Origin: Zea mays
Lineage: Eukaryota > Streptophyta > Magnoliopsida > Poales > Poaceae
Assembly: GCF_902167145.1 (NCBI RefSeq)
Contig: NC_050104.1
Span: 1,798,001-1,862,000, forward strand
Reading direction: 5' to 3'
Length of the DNA stretch: 64,000 nt
Made by a program: the position numbers and the translations under genes
Part shown: piece after piece, positions 1 through 9,945 of the stretch
How the letters are laid out: each line of letters starts with the position of its first letter
Position numbering within the stretch: the first letter of the stretch is position 1
The notes under the pieces: model-generated
The model's input: the letters and a program-made list of their open reading frames with translations, nothing else
Database searches by the model: none
What the model was told of the DNA's origin: nothing

Positions 1-522
1 AACACTCCATTAACATCAAAAATGTAATTTTCTGCGCAACCAGCTGTTACTATTAGGCGTGGAATTAAAATTATTTGTAAGGTACAAGAAGCGAAATGTA
101 ATACTGCTGGTGGTCAAACTTGAATATAAACAAAAAAAAAATCACTAACTCAGATTTGATCATGTGAGATCACCGCTAATCGAAACTAAGGACGTCCCAA
201 TCAACAATAATAGTATAGCTGTCAAGGAGATCACCACATGACCTTACAGCAGCAACCTATGCATCATGATAGCTACCCCAGATGCTTCAGCAATGGATAA
301 ACTACCAGCTTCTCGGTAAGAGTCCAAGACAGCATCCTGATGAATTCTACAAGCCCGTTCAAACCCATCCGTCCAAATCAGCCAATTAACCAAATCAAAC
401 TCGGAGTGCTTAACCTCTTCAGTTGCCGTACACCTGGTTGGCCTTCATGGGAAGGGTGCTTTTATAAGCTATAGCTTATTTGTCCTATTGTGATAAGGTG
501 AAGACTGAATATGTTATATATT
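1..522. other. Non-coding DNA, nothing recognised
   Basis: Moderately AT-rich sequence with no long open frame, no clear splice-flanked exon and no repeat that I can name. It lies on the 3' side of the minus-strand channel-like exon at 2702-2955, so it could be intron of that gene, but I see no second exon in it. Confidence 0.5.
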
Positions 523-751
523 CACTGCAGTAACGAAAGTCATTTTCGGTGGCCAGAAACCACCGAAAATAAGCATGTGACATAAATATTATTTTCGTTG
601 GTTTCTGGCCGAAAAAACCCGAAAATAAGATATTATTTTTGGCGGCTAGACCTACCAAATATCAACCATTATAACTGCTACTTTCGGCGGATGTCATCTA
701 ACTGCTCGAAAATAGTAGTGGCCGTCGAAAATGACTGTAGATGTTGTTGTG
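523..751. mobile_element. Small CACTA-type MITE
   Basis: A 229-bp element. The left end starts CACTGCAGTAACGAAAGTCA and the right end is its imperfect inverted copy, finishing in GTTGTTGTG. Both ends share a GAAAATGAC core next to a CCACCG/CGTCG-type block. The 3-bp direct repeat ATT flanks it (520-522 and 752-754), as expected for CACTA elements. The interior is rich in short copies of TTTTCGG and its complement, resembling CACTA subterminal motifs. It has no coding capacity, so it would depend on a transposase supplied elsewhere. Confidence 0.7.
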
Positions 752-754
752 ATT

Positions 755-1105
755 GAGTTACAATGGTTGATATTCCATGGTAACATCTAAGCACACATGT
801 AAACCGATGTTGATAGCCCCTATGTTATCTATATTGTAGTCAGGAATCAAGAAGATCCCGTGTTCCTCACTGGGAACTTTACGGCTGTACGCCATGCTAA
901 ATAAAAAAAAGGAATGTCACGTTGGGAGAGGCTTTAAATATAGTTTTGATGTTGCCTGATGACAAAAGGATCCCAGCATACAAAAGGATGAAATGTAGTA
1001 TAGCAATCTCTGAGAAAATTCGAATGCTTCATACAGATGCCTCTTTAACTGAGGTTTTGTTTCCATACTGGAAGTGATTTTTTTTTAGATCGTTTCTTGA
1101 GAGAT
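755..1105. other. Non-coding DNA, nothing recognised
   Basis: No reading frame or repeat family is apparent. It lies between the CACTA-type and Mutator-type MITEs. Confidence 0.4.
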
Positions 1106-1114
1106 TAATAATTC

Positions 1115-1369
1115 GAGAACGTATCTAATGCACATGGAATTTTAGTGCACATGATGCACATATTAAATCATTACCACTCATTTTAGATTTAACGTCTGTA
1201 GTTGTTTGGTATATTTGCTAAGGACACCCTCCGATGTAATGGACTGTAGTGGTGTAAGGTGTTATTTGTAAATTTCAATGATTAACCAGTAACGTTAAAT
1301 CTAAGATGGATATTGGTGATTTAATATGTAAACCATATAAAAAAATTCATGTGCACTAGATATGTCCTC
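1115..1369. mobile_element. Mutator-like MITE with 9-bp target duplication
   Basis: A 255-bp element with long terminal inverted repeats. The left tip is GAGAACGTATCTAATGCACA and the reverse complement of the right tip is GAGGACATATCTAGTGCACA; similarity continues for most of each arm. A perfect 9-bp direct repeat TAATAATTC flanks it (1106-1114 and 1370-1378), which is diagnostic of the Mutator superfamily. There is no transposase frame, so this is a non-autonomous hairpin-like MULE MITE. Confidence 0.85.
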
Positions 1370-1378
1370 TAATAATTC

Positions 1379-2095
1379 ACTTTCAGCGCTCAGTTTTTTC
1401 GTCTTCTCGTCGATTTGCATGCGTTCTCTCTGTGCTGCCGAGCACTTTTTTTTTTCCCTGTGTGGTGGCCGATTTTGTGAGGCACAAGTTTCATGGTAGC
1501 ATTAATCAAATCTAATATGCAGAATCTAGCAAGCATTATTCTTGTGCTGTGTGGATCCTAGAAAGCATATTTACTGAAACAATCGATTGCCCAAATGAAA
1601 CAATACAGGGGCTTTATTTGGCTATATCTAGCGACTCTGTCACAAAACTCTGCATTCGGTTTTCTCAACAAAAAAAATCCGCATTCACAAACACAAAGGG
1701 AAAAAAGAAAATAATTTCGTGCAGAAATAGCTAGCAGCGTGATTGAATTAAAGCAATTTTTTTAATGGATCAAGGCTCATATTTGTGTGGCCGTTAAAGT
1801 CTACCCCGTGACCTGGGTGACTGTCCAGCTACAACCTAGTAGCTTGCGTATCTGGCGGGCTCATCATCAAGTAGCGAGAAATTTGCGGCTGGGATGCTGA
1901 CGCACAGTCTGTTCACCGTCAGCTGAATGTCGCATAGTGATCTACGGGAAAAAAACATTATGCATGTGGGATGCAAATCCATCTATTTGAAGCCCTTTAC
2001 ATTCACTACCTGCAGACTCACGAACAGACATCAAAACCTTTGACTGTTTGCTCTTTTTTTATATGTTCGTGTGTGACAGATGTGAGGGAATATAA
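1379..2095. other. Non-coding DNA, short ORF only
   Basis: Contains one 61-codon frame (1549-1734, plus) of low complexity toward its end, with no recognisable domain. I do not regard it as a gene. No repeat is recognised here. Confidence 0.4.
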
Positions 2096-2273
2096 GGAGG
2101 TGTTTAGTTTTTAGAGACTAATTTTTAGTTTCTCTATTTTAGTTACTATAGTTACTAAATTGTAAAATACGAAAACTAAAATATAGTTTCATTTTATATA
2201 TTTAACAATTTAGAGACTAAAATTAAATAAAATGGAGGGGTTAAAATTTAGTGGCTATAAACCAAACATCCTC
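2096..2273. mobile_element. Tourist-like MITE (PIF/Harbinger)
   Basis: About 178 bp with terminal inverted repeats GGAGGTGTTTAGTTT (left) and GAGGATGTTTGGTTT (reverse complement of the right end), and internal runs of the TTTAGT/ACTAAA type common in grass Tourist-like elements. It is flanked by TAA on both sides (2093-2095 and 2274-2276), matching the TTA/TAA target preference of the family. Non-coding. Confidence 0.75.
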
Positions 2274-2701
2274 TAAATTGATGAGTGTATCCCGGATGCA
2301 TAGGATTTTTGGCTGATCCACAGCCTCAGCCGACGCGTCAAATCGACCAACCCAAAGGCTTTAAAAAGTAAAAGAAAATTATTGGAGATTCACATTCACC
2401 GCTGGAGCTTCAAATATTATAAGCAGAGGATGAACGTTTTTATATAAAAACAATAGAACTAAGGGTATGAATTTAGAAAACCGAAAACAATATTGGTTTG
2501 GGGTGGTAGACTCGCAGTCGATCAATTGTGGGGCGATTCGGCGGAGCCATACGATCGGAGGAAACCGAGAAATCTAGCGCGCCGCGTCGCTTCGCCGCCG
2601 CCAGCTTCCAGAACAACCGACAGCCAGCGCGCGAAACTGGAAGCTTCGAAAGCAAATTAACGATATCGCGTGGACAGCAGGGAACAGCGTCGATCACGTA
2701 C

Positions 2702-2955
2702 CTGTTGTCGGGGTGGATGACGAGGTCGTGGAGGAAGCCCTCCGCGGCGCCTTCCCCGGCGAGCGGGCGGCGCCTGCGCCGGCGCGGGCGGAAGCGGCCG
2801 AGGCGGAGGTCGGAGCCGAAGAGCGCGAGGCGGCTGCCACGGGAGGAGGCGATGTGGTCGCACACTTCCTCCACCTCGTACTCCTCCGAGGACTCCTCCT
2901 CGGGCTCCGTGCCGCCCTCCGCCACCCTACGCTTCGACCCCAGCCCCATCACCAT
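2702..2955 (-). CDS. First exon of a SKOR/GORK-type outward K+ channel (partial)
   Basis: Reads about 84 codons from ATG at 2955 (MVMGLGSKRR...). An acidic stretch (EEESSEEYEVEEV) is followed by SSRGSRLALFGSDLRLGRF, an Arg-rich run and FLHDLVIHPDNR. The Ser-Arg-Gly block followed by V-I-H-P-x-N-R resembles the cytosolic N-terminus of grass outward-rectifying Shaker channels, where the next residues would be the W-Y start of segment S1. The frame ends in a good splice donor, CAACAG|GTACGTG, at 2702/2701, phase 2. I see no second exon down to position 1, so either intron 1 is long and leaves the window or this is a fragment. The Met at 2955 is preferred over upstream ATGs because it directly precedes the conserved-looking part; the upstream extension is Pro/His-rich and looks non-coding. 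The family assignment comes from recall of the motif, not a search. Confidence 0.55.
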
Positions 2956-3126
2956 TATCGCAGCTTCGTTACCAACGGCTTGCAGCGGCAGCGATAGGAA
3001 GGAATCCCGAGCGGGGCAGTGATGGCGGTGGCACTGTGGCAGGAGATGGTGACGGTGGGGGCCACGGTCGTCGGGCGGCTGCGAGCGTGCGGCGTGCGTT
3101 TGAACTTGCAGGGGGGCGGGGCTGCC

Positions 3127-3133
3127 ATTTATA
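3127..3133 (-). promoter_or_regulatory. TATA box upstream of the channel-like exon
   Basis: On the minus strand the sequence reads CCTATAAATGG, about 170 bp upstream of the proposed start at 2955. The intervening GC-rich sequence is compatible with a 5' untranslated leader. Position and orientation support a genuine transcription start rather than an internal gene piece. Confidence 0.5.
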
Positions 3134-3284
3134 GGCGGAGAGGCTGAGCTCACGGAACGATGGGGGCAAAGCTGCTGAGCACTGAGCAGGGCAAGCCGTG
3201 AAAGGGTTTAAACCGCGGCGAGGAAACCAGCAAGGGAAAAGGGGATAGATGCGTCGTCCTCCGGTGATAGGCGGTGATGTGGGA

Positions 3285-3490
3285 TGGACGGCACGGCAGG
3301 CGGGGGACTCCTAACCCTGGCCTCTGGGGATGCCGGGAGAGCGAGGGGCCGGGAAGGCAAAACCAAAGGGGTTTGTATCACTGGTGGATAGACCGCACGG
3401 CAGAGGCGGGAGACTCATAGCCCTGGCCCCTGGGGATGCCGGGAAAGCGAAGGGCCGGGAAGGCAAAACCACAAGGATTTGTTTCATGGG
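3285..3490. repeat. Tandem duplication of about 110 bp
   Basis: Two adjacent direct copies share GGGGATGCCGGGA...GCGA.GGGCCGGGAAGGC and neighbouring blocks (about 3290-3375 and 3400-3487), with roughly 85-90% identity by eye. It lies upstream of the channel-like exon. No function is evident. Confidence 0.6.
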
Positions 3491-4265
3491 ATGGGAGATG
3501 TATTTATTTAGTTTTCTTGCTTAACTAACGTAATGTGTCTATGTACTTATGTGTGACCTTTGATCTATGTTTCATAATCATAGGTGTTTTTTTCTAACTT
3601 TTTTTTTTGAAAAAAATGCATCCTCTCTTAACCCTTTTCAATGCAACACCACTTAAAATAATTAGTATACAGTGCATGCTAACGCTACGATCCCATGTAG
3701 GATAGGGATCGACGACGATTATGACGATAACGGCGCGAGAGAAAGGGTTGACGGCACGGCGGCGGTGACACGGATGAGGAGAGGGGATGGCGGGGACGCG
3801 GAGGGAGATGAAGCGATGATAGATGATCTAAATAATATTGTCCATTGCATTTGAGTGAGTAAGGAAGAGAGGTTTATATAACAATTTGAACCGTTGTTTT
3901 GATGATGTGTTAAGTTTAGGTATAATTTATTTGGTGAATTTTGTGGAGGCCATGGGTGTAAGGATAATTTGGTTTGGTGGGTTTTACAAAGTTTAAAGTG
4001 GTGGATTATATAATGAGGTATAGATTAGATGTTGTATGTTTGTGTGTATGGATATAAAAAAATGAATTTACTAGCTATGTCATAGACTAGTCATACATTA
4101 AATTAATCTTATATAATAGAGTAGGTTATTTGTCTTGGTATTAGACATAGTAAACCAAGCTATGTCACCATAATTTTATATATAGTTTTCTTCTCTTACA
4201 TATTAAACTCTTAAATTATTTGATATGCCACCAAAAGATCCTATATTGCGCTCATTAATTATATA
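3491..4265. other. AT-rich non-coding DNA
   Basis: Low-GC sequence with no convincing exon or named repeat. Short frames near 3672-3854 have GC-rich, Asp/Gly-rich low-complexity translation and no recognisable domain. Confidence 0.4.
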
Positions 4266-4413
4266 CTCACTCCCACATTAAGTAATAAGACATTTTAATG
4301 TTTCAATACGATACTTTTAAGTATGTTTCTATATATATTGTATATCTAATTACATAATAATATTTTATATATCGAGAAAAGTTAAAATATTTTATATATT
4401 AAAATAGAAGAAG
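4266..4413. mobile_element. Degenerate Stowaway-like MITE
   Basis: The left end CTCACTCCCACATTA and the reverse complement of the right end (CTTCTTCTATTTTAA) are weakly inverted copies, flanked by TA (4264-4265 and 4414-4415). The internal AATAAGACATTTTA resembles the common grass Stowaway body. The repeats are eroded, so confidence is modest. Confidence 0.4.
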
Positions 4414-4799
4414 TACAATATGATATAATAAGAATAATCTTAGGCTCCGTTGGGATCCGTGGAATTGAATTTCACTATAATAATCATAATTTATGACATA
4501 TATTAATTAAGCTAAAAAGGTTTTTATACATAATTTATTTATATGCTATTGTTGACTATATTGGGGAGGTATATATATGCTATATTTTTACTATATGGGA
4601 ATGAACCGAAGAGCGTGTTACAAATTGTAGAGTAGAAACATAGAATAGTGATAAATAAAATTAATTTCCACCCATCATCTTATGAATTTGAGATAGACTT
4701 TTATCTAAACTTTAGAAAGCGATGGAATGTCAAATTCCAACAAATAACCTACTGAAAGGTAAATAAGGTTAACTTTTTCCCACAATTATTTTTGGTGGT
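4414..4799. other. AT-rich DNA, possible eroded MITE
   Basis: Starts with GGCTCCGTTGGGAT and finishes with CAAATTCCAACAAATAACC, a possible remnant of inverted ends of a hAT- or Harbinger-type MITE, but I cannot define termini or a target duplication. No coding sequence is seen. Confidence 0.3.
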
Positions 4800-5970
4800 T
4801 GAATGCCCAACACAAATATATGGACTAACTAGTTTGCTCTAGAATACATGTTCTACAGGTGCAAAAAGGTTCAATACAAACCAATAAATATTCAAGTTAG
4901 GGATCAAATACTAAGGAGCAAAAGAAACTTGAATGTGCTGAGGAACGGCGCACCGGACTGTCTGGTATGCCACCGGACAGTGTCCGGTGCACTAGGACCG
5001 TACAACTCAAACCAGCCACTTTCGGGTTTCTGCGGGCGCGCTCCGCTATAATTCACCGGACTGTCCGGTGTGCCACCAGAGCAACGGCTACTTCGCGCAA
5101 CGGTCGACTGCAAAAGCTGAAGAACAGAAGAACAGTGCGCAACAGTGCGCGGCAGAGTCAGAGCGCAGAGTCAGTGGAGCACCGGACAATGAATAGGAGC
5201 TGTCCGGTGTGGCACCGGACTGTCCAGTGCAACAAGAAGACAACGGCGCCAACGGTCGACTGCTCCCGAACCCTAACGGTTGGGTGACGTGGCGGCGCAC
5301 CGAACTACCTACAGTGCCTGTCCGGTGGCGCACCGGACTGTCCGGTGCGCCCATCGACAGCAGCCTTCCCCAACGGCTTGTTGGTGGTTGAGGGCTATAA
5401 ATACCCCCCAACCACCACAACTCCAAGCATCCAAGTTTTCTGAAGTTCTCATTCAATACAAGAGCTAGTGCATTCACTCCTAGACACAAATCAAAAGATC
5501 AAAGCCTCTCCAAGTCCCAAAATTCATTCCAACCACCTAGTGACTTGAGAGAGTGTTTGCTCGTGTTCTTTGTGCTCTTGTTGCTTGGATCGCTTTCTTC
5601 CTTCCTCATTCTTGTTCCAATAGACTTGTAATCAAAGCGAGAGACACCAAGTGTGTGGTGGCCCTTACGGGGTCTAAGTGACCTGTTTGATTAAGGAGAA
5701 AGCTCACTCGGTCTAAGTGGCTGTTTGAGAGAGGGAAAAGGTTGAAAGAGACCCAGTCTTTGTGACCACCTCAATGGGGATTAGGTTCTTTGGAACCGAA
5801 CCTCGGTAAAACAAATCACCGTGTTCATTCGCTTGTCTTTTATTTGATTTGTTTTCCCCTCTCTCCCGGACTTTTTATTTAAGTGCTAACGCTAACCCCG
5901 ACTTGTAGTATGTGCTTAAGTTTATAAATATCATATTACGCCTATTCACCCCCCCTCTAGGCGACATTCA
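4800..5970 (+). repeat. 5' LTR of the outer Sirevirus
   Basis: About 1171 bp, bounded by the perfect 6-bp inverted pair TGAATG (4800-4805) and CATTCA (5965-5970), with a PBS immediately after. It contains a cluster of CACCGGAC..GTCCGGTG palindromes between about 4951 and 5352. These lie directly upstream of a TATA box at 5396 (CTATAAATACC), an arrangement known from maize Sirevirus LTR promoters. The left boundary is inferred from the inverted tips because no second LTR survives for comparison. Confidence 0.75.
5396..5403 (+). promoter_or_regulatory. LTR TATA box
   Basis: TATAAATA within GGCTATAAATACCCC, downstream of the palindrome cluster. This is the expected Pol II promoter of the outer Sirevirus. 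Confidence 0.6.
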
Positions 5971-5972
5971 AT

Positions 5973-5984
5973 TGGTATCAGAGC
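5973..5984 (+). promoter_or_regulatory. Primer-binding site (initiator tRNA-Met)
   Basis: TGGTATCAGAGC starts two bases after the LTR end. This is the standard complement of the 3' end of plant initiator methionine tRNA used by Copia elements. Confidence 0.85.
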
Positions 5985-6018
5985 CCGGCGCTTCATTATA
6001 GTCTAACAACTCGAAGTG

Positions 6019-7873
6019 ATGTCGGGAGATCACACCAAGAGGGAGATCGTGACCGGCGACAAACCTGCAAGCTCGGGGAGAACCCTTTCAAGGGGGTCCG
6101 GCCACAAGCACAAGGAGGAATCCTCTTCCTCCAAGAAGACACTTCGAAAGGGTGACAAGAAGAAGAAGATGAAGAAGGTGGTCTACTACGAGATCGACTC
6201 TTCGTCACCCTCCACTTCATCAAGCTCCGACTTGTCTGTCGCTTCTAAACGCCATGAGCACAAGAAGTATAGTAAGATGCCACTTCGTTATCCCCGTATT
6301 TCAAAGCGCGCTCCTTTACTTTCCATTCCCTTAGGAAAACCACCATACTTTGATGGTGAGGATTATTGTATGTGGAGTGATAAAATGAGGCATCTAACCT
6401 CACTCCACGCAAGCATTTGGGACATTGTTGAGTTTGGAGCGCAGGTACCTAATGTGGGGGACGAAGGCTACAACTCGGACGAGGTCACCTAAATTAGGCA
6501 CTTTAACTCCCAAGCCACAGTTATACTCCTCGCCTCCTTGTGTCGAGAGGAGTATAATAAGGTGCAAGGGTTAAAGAGTGCCAAAGAAATCTGTGACGTC
6601 CTCAAAACGGCGCACGAAGGGGACAAGGTGACCAAGATCACCAAGCGCGAAACGATCGAGGGAGAACTCAGTGGATTCGTCCTCAACAAGGGAGAAGAGC
6701 CACAAGCAATGTACAACCGGCTCAAGACCTTGGTTAATCAAGTGTGCAACCTGGGGAGCACCAAGTGGGATGACCATGAAATGGTCAAGGTAATTCTTAG
6801 ATCACTTGTTTTTCGTAATCACACTCAAGTGCAACTAATCCGTGGAGACCCTAGATATAAACAGATGTCTCCCAAGGAAGTAATTGGCAAGTTTGTGAGC
6901 TTTGAACTTATGATCAAAGACTCCAAACATATTGTCAACTTGGAGCAAGGCGCCACCTCCACACCCGAGGTGCAACCCATCGCATTCAAGGCAACGGAAG
7001 AAGAGAAGAGGGAATCTACACGAAGTAGGCTTCCAATCGACGCCTCCAAGCTCGACAATGAGGAAATGGCGCTCATCATCAAGAGTTTCTGCCAAATCCT
7101 CAAGCAACGGAGGGGGAAGGATTACAAGCCCCGCTCCAAGAAGGTGTGCTACAAGTGCGGTAAGCCTGATCATTTTATTGCTAAATGTCCAATTTCAAGT
7201 GATAGTGACAGGGGCGACAACAAGAAAGGGAAGAAAAAGGAGAAGAAGAGATACTACAAGAAGAAGGGTGACGATACCCACGTGTGTCAGGAATGGGACT
7301 CCGACGAGAGCTCCACCGACTCCTCCGACGAGGACGCCGCCAACATCGCCGTCAACAAGGGCCTCCTCTTCCCCAACGTCGGCCACAAATGTTTCATGGC
7401 CAAGGATGGCAAAAAGAAGAAGGTACAATCTAGAACCACTCCCAAGTATACAACATCTAGTGATGAGGGTAGTTCTAGTGAAGACGAAGATGATTTACTT
7501 ACTCTTTTTGCCAACCTTAACATGCAACAAAAAGAAAAATTAAATGAACTGATAGGAGCCATTCATGAGAAGGATGAACTCTTGGACAGCCAAGAGGAAT
7601 TTCTTATTAAAGAAAATAAAAAACATGTTAAAGTGAAAAATGCTTATGCTCAGGAAGTAGAGAAATGTGAAAATCTGACTAAAGAGCTTAGCATTTGCCA
7701 TGATTCAATTACCAGTCTTAGAAATGAAAATGCTTGTTTAAATGCTAAGATTGATAAATTGAATGAATCAATTTCTAGCCTTAGGACTGAAAATGCTAGT
7801 TTAATTTTTAAGGTTAGAGAGTTAAATGTTTGCAATGATTCTATTTCCTGTCTTAGAAATAAGAATGCCATAT
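6019..7873 (+). pseudogene. gag: gag of the outer Sirevirus, 5' part
   Basis: Encodes the capsid/nucleocapsid precursor. From the ATG at 6019 the frame opens with a charged Ser/Lys-rich leader (GDKKKKMKKVVYYEIDSS), then the UBN2-like Copia gag core (GKPPYFDGEDYCMWSDKM). An in-frame TAA stops it at 6490-6492; the same frame resumes and reaches a CCHC zinc knuckle (CYKCGKPDHFIAKC) near 7147. The C-terminal part is a coiled coil with three tandem units of about 25 residues (HDSITSLRNENACL, NESISSLRTENASL, NDSISCLRNKNAIL). The coding sequence is cut at 7873 by the nested element and continues at 16871. The leader Met was chosen because it lies just past the PBS. Confidence 0.85.
7869..7873. repeat. 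Target-site duplication CATAT, left copy
   Basis: CATAT immediately precedes TGAGAGC of the nested Sirevirus LTR. The right copy is at 16866-16870, directly after the other LTR. This proves a single clean insertion into the outer gag. Confidence 0.95.
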
Positions 7874-9133
7874 TGAGAGCACCTAGAGGGGGGTGAATAG
7901 GTGATCCTGTAAAACTTCAAAACTTAAGCCACAAAAACTTGTTAAGTGTTAGCACAATTATGGCCAAGTGGCTAGAGAGGAGTCAAAACACAATAACCAC
8001 AAGAAATCAATCACAGAGATGACACGGTGGTTATCCCGTGGTTCGGCCAAGTACAAAACTTGCCTACTCCACGTTGTGGCGTCCCAACGGACGAGAGTTG
8101 CACTCAACTCCTCTCAAGTGATCCAATGATCAACTTGAATACCACGGTGTTCTTGCTTTTCTTTTCTCAATCCCGTTTGCGAGGAATCTCCACAACTTGG
8201 AGCCTCTCGCCCTTACAAAAGATGTTCACAGAGAATCACGGAGCAAGGGAGGGAATGAGCGACGCACACAAGACTTCAAAAGATCAGAGCAACACGCACA
8301 CAAGCAGCAATAAGAGCTCGCAACACAACTCAAAGGGTACACAACTCCACAAGAGCTCTATATGCTATCACAATGAATCGAATGCGCTAGATCAATGTCT
8401 TGGTGCTTAGAAAGGTTGTAGGAATGCTTGGTTGTCCTCCTCCATGCGCCAAGGGGTCCCTTTTATAGCCCCAAGGCACCTAGGAGCCGTTGAGAGCACA
8501 TCTGGAAGGCTATTCTTGCCTTCTGTCGTCGGGCGCACCGGACAGTCCGGTGCACACCGGACAGTGTCCGGTGCCCGATTCCTTTCCTTAATTGGCGAAG
8601 CCGACCGTTGCCGACCGTTGCAGATCTGGCGCACCGGACAGTCCGGTGCACACCAGACAGTCCGGTGCTTCCCTCCGACCGTTGGCTCGGCCACGTGTCG
8701 CGCGCCGATCACGCGGCCGACCGTTGGCTCACCGGACAGTCCGGTGCACACCGGACAGTCCGGTGAATTTTAGCCGAAGTCGCCGGAGAAAAACCCGAGA
8801 GCGGCCTCTTCGGCCGAGGCGGCCTGGCGCACCGGACACTGTCCGGTGCACCACCGGACACTGTCCGGTGCACCACCGGACAGTCCGGTGCCCTAGACCG
8901 AAGCAGCCCCTTGGCTGCACACAGCCAAGTCTTCTCTTCTCTTCTTCTTTCTGTTTCTAACACTTAGACAAATATATTAGTACACAAAACCAATGTACTA
9001 AGACTTAGAAACATACCTTTGTTGAAGATTTGCACTTTGTTCATCCATGGGCATTGATTTACATTTAAGCACTTGCGTTGGCACTTAATCACCAAAATAC
9101 TTAGAAATGGCCCAAAGGCACATTTCCCTTTCA
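7874..9133 (-). repeat. 3' LTR of the nested Sirevirus
   Basis: 1260 bp in TG...CA form (TGAGAGC...CCTTTCA in plus orientation). It carries a cluster of CACCGGACAGTCCGGTG palindromes from 8536 to 8893. It lacks the 16-bp GACCGTTGGC-containing repeat unit present in the other LTR, and one palindrome has A instead of G (ACCAGAC near 8653). Confidence 0.95.
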
Positions 9134-9830
9134 ATCTCCCCCTTTTTGGTGATTTATGCCAACACCACATAAAGCAACAAGAACAAGTGCAAAATCACTT
9201 CAAATAAAAACTCAAATTGGTTTTGATTCAATTTTGGCATATATGGATCATCCTTTGCCACCACTTGGTTTGTTTTTGCAAATCAAACTCAAATCTCTAT
9301 TTCTATGTCAACCACACATGTTGAGGCATAAAGAGAGTCATTCCAAACGAGATTGATCAAAGATTTCAAAAACTCCCCCTAAATCCCATAATCAATACTT
9401 CTCCCCACAAGAAACCAACTTTTGACAATAGAGACAATAAGAGACAAAAGCTTTTGACAAAACAAAAACTCTATTCTACTATTCTACTATTTTCAAAATT
9501 TTCAAAATCTCTCAAGTGGTAGCTGATCCATTTTATCACTTTGGCCTTTATTTTCTCCCCCTTTGGCATCAAGCACCAAAACGGGATCAATCTTGGCTCT
9601 ATAACCCCATTGCCTCACCAAAATCTTCAATTAAGAGCAAATGGCAATAAGAGTTCATGAGATGGACTGGGAATAAGTTACCCTCTCATCGGAGTGCAGT
9701 GGAAGTCTTTCATGGTCCAAGTCCACCTTTTCCCTTTCAAGCCTCCTTTGAGACTAAATCATCAAACTCAAACACATGGTTAGTCTCAAAGGGTCAAGTT
9801 GTAACACATCTCCCCCTTAACATGTGCATC
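9134..9830 (-). promoter_or_regulatory. Polypurine tract and upstream PPT-like array
   Basis: Immediately inside the 3' LTR the minus strand reads AAAAAGGGGGAGAT (9134-9147), the expected plus-strand primer. Similar purine tracts recur upstream: GGGGGAGT near 9372, GGGGAGAAG near 9401, AAAGGGGGAGAAAA near 9554 and TAAGGGGGAGATG near 9811. Multiple PPT copies are a described feature of Sireviruses. The rest of this stretch is non-coding. Confidence 0.75.
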
Positions 9831-9945
9831 ACTTTGCAACAGACTTGTGAGGTCCAGGGAGTGTTTGTACAACTTGAGCACCACAATAAGCAACAAAATG
9901 CAAAAAGGAACATGATCAAAAGCATAAATACATGTATGCTACAAT

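Noticed and set aside
2473..3153. Full 226-residue minus-strand ORF as a single-exon gene
   Set aside because: Only 2955-2702 looks protein-like and ends at a splice donor. The upstream part is Pro/His-rich leader and the downstream part is intron.
6538..7896. Separate 452-residue gag gene extending to 7896
   Set aside because: It is the continuation of the gag started at 6019, after an in-frame stop. Its last seven codons are nested LTR sequence.
8407..8963. Overlapping ORFs on both strands in the LTR palindrome region (also 16123-16695 and 4848-5489)
   Set aside because: They are translations of repeated CACCGGACAGTCCGGTG sequence, open in many frames because the repeat lacks stops. There is no protein-like pattern.
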